Part shown: piece by piece, positions 1-6,576 of the stretch
Position numbering within the stretch: the stretch's first letter is position 1
Layout: each line of letters starts with the position of its first letter
Source of the DNA: an uncultured Akkermansia sp.
GTDB lineage: Bacteria > Verrucomicrobiota > Verrucomicrobiia > Verrucomicrobiales > Akkermansiaceae
Direction: 5' to 3'
NCBI GenBank assembly: GCA_904502165.1
Contig: CAJGDB010000034.1
Location: forward strand, 1-16,791
DNA: 16,791 bases
The notes under the pieces: model-generated
The model's input: the letters and a program-made list of their open reading frames with translations, nothing else
Database searches by the model: none
Told to the model about the DNA's origin: nothing
Position numbers and translations under genes: made by a program

Positions 1-1319
1 ATCATCACCTCGCCAGAGAGTGCTTCTCCCTGAGCAAAGGTATGGGGCTTGGTGACCACGAGCTTGCTCACGTGCTTCAGAGAGGGCACGCCCAGCGTCT
101 CCAGAGATTCAACGAGCTTGTAGAGCTTGCCATCCAGAAGCACCACGGGAGCCACGCCGTTGCACTCGGGAGCCAGCTGCATGGCACCGGCTTCATCAAT
201 CAGCACGGCATCAGAGCGCAACAGAAGCAGATCTGAGCAGGTCTTCACCGGGAAGAAGCGGGAGCGAGGCACACAGACAGCCCGGGCGCCGGGGAAGCAC
301 TGCAGAGCCGCCCCCATAGCCGTTTCCAGCTGGTAGACCTTCTGGGTGGAGGCATCTCGCGGGTCAACGGTCTTGCTGTTGCAGATAACCGGCAAGGGCA
401 GCACGCCGCCGTTGGCATCGAGCACTTCCTTGAGAGCGTCCAGGCGTATCCAGAGATTGTTGGTGTTGAAATAGCGGTGTTTCTCGATGTTCTGGAACTC
501 CTCCACGTCTTCATCCGGGCATTGAGCCACCTCACGCAGAATCGGCTGTCCGTCAGCCTTGCGCGTGGCCAGGTGACCGCCCTTCTTATCGGCCTCGGTG
601 CGGCGGGTCACCTCCATCACAAAGGGAGCACCGCTCTCGGCAAACCAGCGCAGGAAACGGGTATCCAGCTGGGCACCCAGGTTATCAGAATTGGAAACAA
701 AGGCATACTTCACCCCTGCAGCCAGCAGCTTATCCAGCCAGCCGCTACCTACCAGGGCGGGATAGATATCGCCGTGGCCGGGCGGGCACCACTCCAGCTC
801 AGGGTTGGCGGGGTATTCCACAGGCTCCAGCGTATCCGTCACCAGCTTGGGCACACGGTTCTGCAGCATTTCCACCTTGGAAGCATCAGCAAAATCAGCA
901 TACTGAGCCAGATGCGCCATCGTATCCTCGCTGGTGGAGAAGGAATTCATGAGCAGAAGATTCACCGGGTACTGAGCACGCTCACGCAGGCTCTGCACCT
1001 GACGCACGATGGTGTCCAGGAAAGTCACGCCGGGCTTGATTTCCAGCAGGCTCTTGGCCTTCTGAAGCCCCATACCGGTACCGAGGCCGCCATTCAGCTT
1101 CACCAGCACCGCCTGTGCCAGCAGAGCGGCATCGGCCTCCGGCGTGGCACATACCAGTTCATCCCAGTCAGCCACATCACGTGCGGGTTCAATCTCCTCC
1201 TCACAAATCATCATGGACTGATTCGAGGTCAACACCCCCACACTGTGGCGGAAAGCATCTATAGCAGCGCGGGAAAGCCCCACGCCTTGCATCTTGCGTT
1301 CAATGGCTTCAAAATTCAT
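1..1319 (-). CDS. UTP--glucose-1-phosphate uridylyltransferase, eukaryotic (UGP2) type, 3' end cut by window edge
   Basis: This enzyme makes UDP-glucose from UTP and glucose-1-phosphate, the cytoplasmic sugar-nucleotide donor for glycans. The 439 visible residues follow the eukaryotic UGPase rather than bacterial GalU. The nucleotide-binding motif LNGGLGTGMG is at residues 75-84, and MNSF, PPGHGD, SNSDNLG, KKGGHL, IEKHRYFNTNNLW and PRSRFFPVK follow in family order. The lysine in the last motif belongs to the active site. The visible part stops at the start of the C-terminal beta-helix tail, so perhaps 30-60 residues lie outside the window. The ATG at 1319 is chosen because a good promoter ends just upstream of it, and an ATG at 1348 is out of frame. 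The gene is divergent from the ankyrin lipoprotein. The family call is secure; UDP-glucose as product, rather than a related UDP-sugar, is inferred from motif matches. Confidence 0.93.
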   Translation of the reverse strand, partial: MNFEAIERKMQGVGLSRAAIDAFRHSVGVLTSNQSMMICEEEIEPARDVADWDELVCATPEADAALLAQAVLVKLNGGLGTGMGLQKAKSLLEIKPGVTFLDTIVRQVQSLRERAQYPVNLLLMNSFSTSEDTMAHLAQYADFADASKVEMLQNRVPKLVTDTLEPVEYPANPELEWCPPGHGDIYPALVGSGWLDKLLAAGVKYAFVSNSDNLGAQLDTRFLRWFAESGAPFVMEVTRRTEADKKGGHLATRKADGQPILREVAQCPDEDVEEFQNIEKHRYFNTNNLWIRLDALKEVLDANGGVLPLPVICNSKTVDPRDASTQKVYQLETAMGAALQCFPGARAVCVPRSRFFPVKTCSDLLLLRSDAVLIDEAGAMQLAPECNGVAPVVLLDGKLYKLVESLETLGVPSLKHVSKLVVTKPHTFAQGEALSGEVM

Positions 1320-1330
1320 ATACGGCAGGC

Positions 1331-1359
1331 AGTATACTCCTCTGCCATGGCGGGTTCAA
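1331..1359 (-). promoter_or_regulatory. Sigma70-type promoter of the UGPase gene
   Basis: Read on the minus strand, TTGAAC (1359-1354) and TATACT (1336-1331) are 17 bp apart. The -10 box ends 11 nt before the ATG at 1319. Initiation at the usual distance would give a leader of only about 4-5 nt, too short for a Shine-Dalgarno site. Confidence 0.6.
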
Positions 1360-1383
1360 TGCTAAATTACAGAAAAAAGCAAC

Positions 1384-1412
1384 TTGCCAGGCCGGCACTA
1401 CTCTGCTAGCAT
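1384..1412 (+). promoter_or_regulatory. Sigma70-type promoter of the ankyrin lipoprotein gene
   Basis: TTGCCA (1384-1389) and TAGCAT (1407-1412) are spaced by 17 bp. The -10 box ends 7 nt before the proposed GTG start at 1420, so transcription would begin at or next to the start codon. It shares the roughly 100-bp divergent region with the UGPase promoter. Confidence 0.5.
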
Positions 1413-1419
1413 AGGCAGC

Positions 1420-2001
1420 GTGCTGCGCTTCATCACCATTCTGCCGCTTGTGGGTTTCATGCTGCTGTGCTCCTGCCGCAGCACGGATGCAATGAACCAG
1501 GACCTTTTCTCCGCCATTGCCAGGGCAGACAAGGAAGCCATCCAGCAGGCGCTGCATTACGGAGCCAGCGCCAATGCTGTGCAATACGGCAATGAAACGG
1601 CACTCGGCATGTTAATCAGCCAGTACAAGCGCAGCCACGAAGACCGGAGAGACCGCATTGAGACAGCCGCCACCCTGCTATTGGAACAAGGAGCAGATGC
1701 CAATGCCCTGCACCACGGATTCACCCCGCTCCAGATTGCCACAGGTCAGGGGAGTGAACGCCTGGTTTCGCGACTTCTGGTCTATGGGGCTGCCCCCGAC
1801 CTCGAAACGCAGGCCGGGCTGGCCCCCATCTGGCAGGCTGTATTTGACAACAATTACAAGATAGGCTACGCGCTTCTGAAAGGCGGAGCCAACCCCAATT
1901 CACTCAACGCAGCCGGACAGACACCGCTGCAATACCTGAAGGCACGGGGATTCCAGCGGACCAGGCTCATGCTTCACCTGCGCGACTACGGCGGCCATTA
2001 A
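1420..2001 (+). CDS. Ankyrin-repeat lipoprotein
   Basis: A 193-residue secreted protein if started at GTG 1420. The N-terminus has one arginine, a hydrophobic stretch and a lipobox-like LLCSC, with the modified cysteine predicted at residue 19; this points to an envelope lipoprotein. The rest is about four ankyrin-like repeats, with cores such as ALHYGASANA, LLLEQGADANAL, TPLQIA, LLVYGAAPDLE and LLKGGANPN. Ankyrin repeats bind proteins; the partner cannot be told. In-frame alternatives are TTG 1384 (inside the promoter) and ATG 1459, which would leave too short a signal peptide. It is the only plus-strand gene accepted here, and its TAA overlaps the stop of the convergent UvrA paralog in the four bases TTAA. 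The repeats are clear; the lipoprotein call is good; the exact start is less sure. Confidence 0.85.
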   Translation: MLRFITILPLVGFMLLCSCRSTDAMNQDLFSAIARADKEAIQQALHYGASANAVQYGNETALGMLISQYKRSHEDRRDRIETAATLLLEQGADANALHHGFTPLQIATGQGSERLVSRLLVYGAAPDLETQAGLAPIWQAVFDNNYKIGYALLKGGANPNSLNAAGQTPLQYLKARGFQRTRLMLHLRDYGGH

Positions 2002-4427
2002 ACCGGCTCACCGGCATAGGTGATGCACCCGCCCTCTGCGCCGGAACCGGGGCCGAGTTCCACCAGATAATCAGCCCGGGCCAGAATGCCCTGGTTGTGT
2101 TCAATGCACAGTATTGTATGCCCTGCGGCACGCAGGCGGTAAATGGCACGCAGCAGCATGTCCAATTCAGCAAAGTGCAGCCCTGTACTGGGTTCATCGA
2201 GCACCATCAGCAGTTGTTCCCCCGGGCGGCTACCCCGTTTCGGTGTGGCCTTGGATAAATAGCTGGCCAGTTTCACACGCTGTGATTCACCGCCGGAGAG
2301 TGTCGTCACAGGCCGGTTCAACGGCAGATAACCCAGCCCCAGTTCCTGCATGGCTTTCAGGATGGCCACGGCCTGCGGCACCGAGGCAAAGAACTCCACT
2401 GCTTCATCCACCGTCTGAGCCAGCACCTGAGCAATGGACTTGCCCCTCCAGGTCACTTCAAGTGTCTCCCGGTTATACCGCGCACCATGGCAGGCATCAC
2501 ATTCGGTATACAAATCGGCCAGGAAGTTCATATCTATCTGTAAATGCCCGGTACCGGCGCAGCGCTCGCAGCGGCCGCCACGGGCATTAAGCGAGAAGCG
2601 AGCAGCGGTGTACCCACGCTGGCGCGAAAGCGGTAAGGCTGCATAGAGAGGGCGCAGCACATCCAGCAAGCCGGATGCCGTAGCCGGGGTAGAACGGGGG
2701 GAGCTTCCCAGCGGGCTCTGGTCTACCAGCACCGCGCGTGTAAAAGCCTCTCCACCCTCCAGCAGTCCCTCTTTCATGGCTGGCAGCAGGCATTCATGCA
2801 CCAGTGTGCTCTTGCCTGAACCGCCTGGGCCGGAAAGGCAGGTGAATGCGCCTATCGGGAATCGGAAGTCAATATTCTGCAGAGTGCGGGCCGAGGCATG
2901 GCGCAGACAGGCCCATTTGCATGCGGGCAAATTCCGGGGCTCCACCGCCGGCAGGATTTTCCGCCCGGCCAGCCAGGCGCCGGTGGGGGAATTACTGTTC
3001 TGCAGAATGTCCTCATACGTTCCTTCTGCCAGCACCAGTCCGCCTGCAGCCCCGCTGCCGGGGCCCATTTCTACCAGCCAGTCGCATTCCTGCAGCAACT
3101 GGGGGTCGTGCTCAACCACCAGGATGGTGTTTCCCTTGTCGCGCAGGCGTTTCAAGGCTGCAATGAGCCTGGCTGTTTCAGCCGGATGCAGGCCGATGGT
3201 GGGTTCATCCAGTATATAAAGCACCCCGGAAAGGCCACCGCCAATCTGCGCGGCCAGGCGGGCGCGCTGCAATTCCCCCCCGGAAAGAGTATTGGCCGCA
3301 CGGGAGAGGCTCAGGTAGCCCAGTCCGAGTTCCAGCAGACACTCAAGCCTCTGCTTCACGCAGCCCAGAGCAGAGGAGAGAGCCTCGCGATACACAGCAG
3401 GCACAGCCAACTGCTCCAGAAGGGTTCTGTTTTCCTGCACGGACAAATCACAGAACTGCCCCAGGCTCATTTCCTTCCCCCCGAAATCGAGGGTAACGGC
3501 CAGGGCGGCAGGATTCAAGCGCATTCCCTTGCAGGCAGGGCAGATGCTCCATGCTCCCTTGCCGCTTTCCACAGTACCGAGGCCCTGGCATTCCGGGCAG
3601 GCCCCATGTGGTGAAAAATGGGAGAAAAGCCCCGGGGTCATGTCCGGCAGAGTGAAGCCGGTTCCGGCATTGCGGTAGCGGGTATGGAAGCAGCGTAATT
3701 CCGGCTCTGCCCCACGTTCCTGCACTAAGGCGCGCAGCTCATCGGGCCAGAGCCGCAGAGCGGCCTGTACAGAATCAGCCACGCGGGATTCCACCCCTTC
3801 GCGCAGCACGATGCGGTCCACCACAAGTTCGCAAATCTGCCCCGGAGCAGGCGGTTGTTGTTCCAGCGCATCCAGCTCGAAGATTTCACCCGCGACGCGC
3901 ACCCGAAGATACCCCTGTTTCCGCAACATCAGAACATCGCTTTCCGGGTTCTGCCCAAAGGCGGGCGAAAGAGGAGCCAGCAGCGTCAGACGCGTATTTT
4001 CAGATAGCGCCAGCAGGGAATTTCCGATTTCTTCGGGGCTGAGGCGGGTAAGTCGCTCGCCTGTAACGGGGTCATGCGGAACCCCAATAGCCGCATACAG
4101 AATCCGCAGGTAATCAAGCGTTTCTGTCAATGAGCCCAGTACGGTGCGGGACTGTCCGGCTGGCAGGTGCTGCTCCAGGCACAATGCCGGGGGCAGGCCT
4201 TCGATGCTCTGCACATGGGGTTTCTCCGGGCGGGCAAGCAGCCTCCGCGCTCCAGCAGAAAGGCAGTCCAGAAAGCGCCGGCGGGATTCCGCAAAGAGAG
4301 TATCGTAAGCCAGCGTACTCTTGCCGGAGCCACTAGGCCCCATGAGAGCAATGAGCTTGCCGCCCGGCAAGCTCAAATCAATATGCCGCAGGGTATTCTG
4401 GCTGGCACCTGTAATGCGGATATCCAT
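1998..4427 (-). CDS. Short UvrA paralog (ABC-type excinuclease A family) lacking the insertion domain
   Basis: An 809-residue UvrA-family tandem ABC ATPase; canonical UvrA has about 940. The first half has Walker A GPSGSGKST (30-38), a region like the UvrB-binding domain (about 115-185), signature LSGGE (381-385) and LDEP (406-409). The second half has Walker A GPGGSGKST (533-541), a four-cysteine zinc site (C620, C623, C643, C646), LSGGE (710-714) and LDEP (743-746). The long insertion between CPEC (277-280) and CPAC (296-299) is reduced to about 15 residues, and the usual upstream CxxC of the first zinc module is absent. UvrA recognises damaged DNA; short paralogs are also linked to tolerance of DNA-binding drugs. 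Which applies is unknown. ATG 4427 is chosen because it begins MDIRITGASQNTL at the fold and sits 13 nt after the preceding gene; a longer frame to 4535 would overlap that gene. It is last in the bactofilin operon. Confidence 0.88.
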   Translation of the reverse strand: MDIRITGASQNTLRHIDLSLPGGKLIALMGPSGSGKSTLAYDTLFAESRRRFLDCLSAGARRLLARPEKPHVQSIEGLPPALCLEQHLPAGQSRTVLGSLTETLDYLRILYAAIGVPHDPVTGERLTRLSPEEIGNSLLALSENTRLTLLAPLSPAFGQNPESDVLMLRKQGYLRVRVAGEIFELDALEQQPPAPGQICELVVDRIVLREGVESRVADSVQAALRLWPDELRALVQERGAEPELRCFHTRYRNAGTGFTLPDMTPGLFSHFSPHGACPECQGLGTVESGKGAWSICPACKGMRLNPAALAVTLDFGGKEMSLGQFCDLSVQENRTLLEQLAVPAVYREALSSALGCVKQRLECLLELGLGYLSLSRAANTLSGGELQRARLAAQIGGGLSGVLYILDEPTIGLHPAETARLIAALKRLRDKGNTILVVEHDPQLLQECDWLVEMGPGSGAAGGLVLAEGTYEDILQNSNSPTGAWLAGRKILPAVEPRNLPACKWACLRHASARTLQNIDFRFPIGAFTCLSGPGGSGKSTLVHECLLPAMKEGLLEGGEAFTRAVLVDQSPLGSSPRSTPATASGLLDVLRPLYAALPLSRQRGYTAARFSLNARGGRCERCAGTGHLQIDMNFLADLYTECDACHGARYNRETLEVTWRGKSIAQVLAQTVDEAVEFFASVPQAVAILKAMQELGLGYLPLNRPVTTLSGGESQRVKLASYLSKATPKRGSRPGEQLLMVLDEPSTGLHFAELDMLLRAIYRLRAAGHTILCIEHNQGILARADYLVELGPGSGAEGGCITYAGEPV

Positions 4428-4440
4428 GGTGAGTCTGGTT

Positions 4441-5079
4441 TCAGAACCGGCTCTGCTCCTCGTATGAACCACCGGGGTCCACCTGCACATCTGCCGCCTT
4501 GCACATGCCGGAATAGGCGCCATTGCGGTACACATGAAGCAGCCCCTTGCATTGCAATCGGCCGGTCAGGCGGCCATATATCTCTGCACTTTCAACAGCT
4601 GCCCCCAACGCCAGCTCCACCTCCACGCCTTTGTCCACTACAAGCCTGCCGGCACTGATGGAACCTTCCACTCGGGTGGAGGTGTTGAAGCTCAAGGTGC
4701 CGGTGCAGCGGAATGAGCCGGAAACCCGCCCATCCACTTCCATATTGTGGCACACGACAGACAGGTTGGATAACTTGGCGCCGGACTGTACATGCACGTT
4801 ACCCAGCGTGCGTAGGGTCAGGCGGCGGGAACCGGGGCGGATTTCCACATCGGCCATGTTCAGGTGAGCATGGCAATGAATGCAGTTGGCCGACAATGCC
4901 GCCGCGGGAACCTGTGAGCTCTGCCCGCACTCGTAGCAGACCACCTCACGCAAGGGAACCTGCACTCGCTCGTCGTCTGAACGAAACGAGGTGAGCGCAA
5001 CTCTACGGTCGCGCTCACCTTCGGGTAAGAGGCCGGAAACCACAGGAACTATCAACGGCTCTGTGCGGAATTCCGGCAT
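4441..5079 (-). CDS. Zinc-ribbon bactofilin-like protein
   Basis: A 212-residue protein in two parts. The N-terminal part carries a CxxC-14-CxxC zinc ribbon (C48, C51, C66, C69). From about residue 88 the sequence turns into short hydrophobic/glycine beta-helix rungs typical of bactofilins, such as NVHVQSGAKLSNLSV, MEVDGRVSGSF, TRVEGSISAGRLVV, AEIYGRLTGRLQCKG and ADVQVDPGGSY. Bactofilins polymerise without nucleotide into cytoskeletal filaments, often near the membrane, and help place envelope enzymes or shape the cell. The zinc ribbon could bind nucleic acid or protein; that is inference. It starts 20 nt after the upstream bactofilin and ends 13 nt before the UvrA paralog, so the three genes are probably co-transcribed. 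No Shine-Dalgarno site precedes the ATG. The bactofilin fold is judged from the repeat pattern. Confidence 0.82.
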   Translation of the reverse strand: MPEFRTEPLIVPVVSGLLPEGERDRRVALTSFRSDDERVQVPLREVVCYECGQSSQVPAAALSANCIHCHAHLNMADVEIRPGSRRLTLRTLGNVHVQSGAKLSNLSVVCHNMEVDGRVSGSFRCTGTLSFNTSTRVEGSISAGRLVVDKGVEVELALGAAVESAEIYGRLTGRLQCKGLLHVYRNGAYSGMCKAADVQVDPGGSYEEQSRF

Positions 5080-5099
5080 GATAGGCAGATTGCTACGGC

Positions 5100-5720
5100 T
5101 TAGCCAAGCAGGTTGGCGTCATCGCTCTTGGGAGCGCGGGGAGCCGTCTTCTTGGGGGCAGGAGCAGCAGCAGGGGCAGGAGCAACGGCGGGATTACCCA
5201 CGCGGCAGTAGCCCACGAACACGGCTCCTTCCTGAATGGAAATCTTGGAGGCGGTCACATCGCCCACCAGCTCGGCGGTGGCGGCGAGCTCCACGCGGTC
5301 TGTCACCACGATGTCACCCACAACCTTGCCGTGGATAATGGCGCTCTGGGTACGCACTGCCACCTTGTTCTTATCACCAGCCTGAATGCTGGCATTGGCC
5401 CCTACAGTCAAAACGCCATCAGAAGTGATTTCACCTTCCACGGAGCCGTCAACCAGCAGGTCATCGGTAAAGCGCAGAGTACCCACGACGGATACGTCGT
5501 AGTTCAGCACATTGCGGGTTGTACCACCAGCGGCAGGAGCCGGAGCAGCCATCTCGAAGGGAGAAGCTGCCGTCTCCTCTGCACCAAAATAACCAGCCTC
5601 GGCAGGGGCGGGTGCGCCACCCTGCGGCATGGGGGATGCCCACTCATCGGGCACATCATTCTCTGCAAAGGGAGAACCGGACGTGGGAGAACCAGCAGGT
5701 TTCTGAGGATACTTGAACAT
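5100..5720 (-). CDS. Bactofilin (polymer-forming cytoskeletal protein)
   Basis: A 206-residue classic bactofilin: a disordered proline/alanine/glycine-rich N-tail (about 1-68), a beta-helix core (about 72-178) and a short A/P/K-rich C-tail ending DDANLLG. The core has the family's rung pattern, including DVSVVGTLRFTDDLLVDGSV, EGEITSDGVLTVGANA, IIHGKVVGDIVVTDRVEL and AELVGDVTASKISIQEGAVF. Bactofilins form non-polar filaments by end-to-end stacking of the core and act as membrane-linked scaffolds for cell-wall or stalk enzymes. It is first in the operon with the zinc-ribbon bactofilin and the UvrA paralog, under a sigma70-type promoter about 55 nt upstream. Having two different bactofilins side by side suggests mixed filaments, though that is only inferred. 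Confidence 0.93.
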   Translation of the reverse strand: MFKYPQKPAGSPTSGSPFAENDVPDEWASPMPQGGAPAPAEAGYFGAEETAASPFEMAAPAPAAGGTTRNVLNYDVSVVGTLRFTDDLLVDGSVEGEITSDGVLTVGANASIQAGDKNKVAVRTQSAIIHGKVVGDIVVTDRVELAATAELVGDVTASKISIQEGAVFVGYCRVGNPAVAPAPAAAPAPKKTAPRAPKSDDANLLG

Positions 5721-5780
5721 AATTTCTTCGTTGTAAATAATTTATAGAAAACTACGCACGCCTGTTCCGGCGCTGCTTAT

Positions 5781-5809
5781 ATGGTATCGTTTTGCGCTGC
5801 TTTTGTCGA
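5781..5809 (-). promoter_or_regulatory. Predicted promoter of the bactofilin-bactofilin-UvrA operon
   Basis: On the minus strand, TCGACA (5809-5804) and TACCAT (5786-5781) are 17 bp apart. The start point would be near 5774, leaving an AT-rich leader of about 54 nt, longer than for most genes here. The whole 179-bp gap between ubiE and the bactofilin holds no other gene and no convincing terminator for ubiE. Confidence 0.45.
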
Positions 5810-5899
5810 TATGAAATTTTGTCAGATGCCATTTTTTTGCATTCCCCGGGCGGAGGCTGAGACCAACGGCAGGATTCCGTCCGCAGGAGCGGGTGTGCC

Positions 5900-6571
5900 T
5901 CAGGCTTCTGCCGTGTAAATGGAAGCTATACCCATGCTGAGCGGGTGGCAGGTGGGCGTTTTGAACCCACTGCGAGTGAGCAGCTCGCAGAAAGCCTTGC
6001 CGCGGGGAAAAGCTTCGATGCTCTCCCCCAGGTAGTCATACGCGCCGCTGTTCCCCGTGAGCCAACCCGCTATGCGGGGCAGCACATGGTGCAGGTACAA
6101 GCGGTAGGGGGTGGCCAGAATGTTTTCCGGCATGCTGAAATCAAGCACAAGCAAGTGGCCACCCGGGCGCAGAATGCGTTTCCATTCTCGCAGAGCCTGC
6201 TCATAATCGGCCATGTTGCGAAGTCCGAATGCCACGGTGGCGGCATCGAAGCTGGCATCGGCCAGGGGCAGGTGCATGGCATCTGCCTCAAGCACGGTGG
6301 TCAGCCCGCGCCGCACAGCCACATCGAGCATGGGGCGGCAGAAATCCGTACCCAGTACATCCACTTCCGGCAGCGCGCGGCGTATGGCCAGGGCCAGGTC
6401 ACCCGTGCCTGTGGCAATATCCAGCAGGTTCTGAGGTTTCCACTCTGCCACCATCTGCACCACACGGGCTCTCCACAGGATATCTGTTCCCATGGAGAGA
6501 ATGTGGTTGGCTGTCACATAGCGCTCTGCTATGGACGAGAAAGCGGCATGAACGTAGGCGGGATCCGGCAT
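5900..6571 (-). CDS. ubiE: Demethylmenaquinone methyltransferase (UbiE/MenG)
   Basis: A 223-residue class I SAM-dependent methyltransferase that methylates demethylmenaquinone to menaquinone, the last step of respiratory quinone synthesis at the inner face of the membrane. The family's opening is VHAAFSSIAERY...HILSMGTDILWR. The SAM motif is LLDIATGTGDLALAI, followed by VLGTDFCRPMLDVA, FDAATVAFGLRNMADYEQAL, RILRPGGHLLVLDFSMP and, near the C-terminus, AYDYLGESIEAFPRG. The common YD after the IAERY position is YV here. Length is normal to slightly short. It begins 5 nt after the icd stop, so it is almost certainly in the same transcript. If the host made ubiquinone the enzyme would serve that pathway too, but nothing here suggests it. 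Confidence 0.93.
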   Translation of the reverse strand: MPDPAYVHAAFSSIAERYVTANHILSMGTDILWRARVVQMVAEWKPQNLLDIATGTGDLALAIRRALPEVDVLGTDFCRPMLDVAVRRGLTTVLEADAMHLPLADASFDAATVAFGLRNMADYEQALREWKRILRPGGHLLVLDFSMPENILATPYRLYLHHVLPRIAGWLTGNSGAYDYLGESIEAFPRGKAFCELLTRSGFKTPTCHPLSMGIASIYTAEA

Positions 6572-6576
6572 GTGGC

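Noticed and set aside
477..1409. 310-codon plus-strand open frame
   Set aside because: It is antisense to the clearly recognised UGPase gene; the protein is histidine/leucine/glutamine-rich with no domain, as expected for a shadow of GC-rich coding DNA.
2898..3614. 238-codon plus-strand open frame
   Set aside because: Antisense to the UvrA paralog, whose ATPase motifs fix the coding strand.
4428..4535. 36-residue N-terminal extension of the UvrA paralog
   Set aside because: It would overlap the zinc-ribbon bactofilin gene by about 95 bases and has no homology to the UvrA N-terminus; ATG 4427 starts at the fold.
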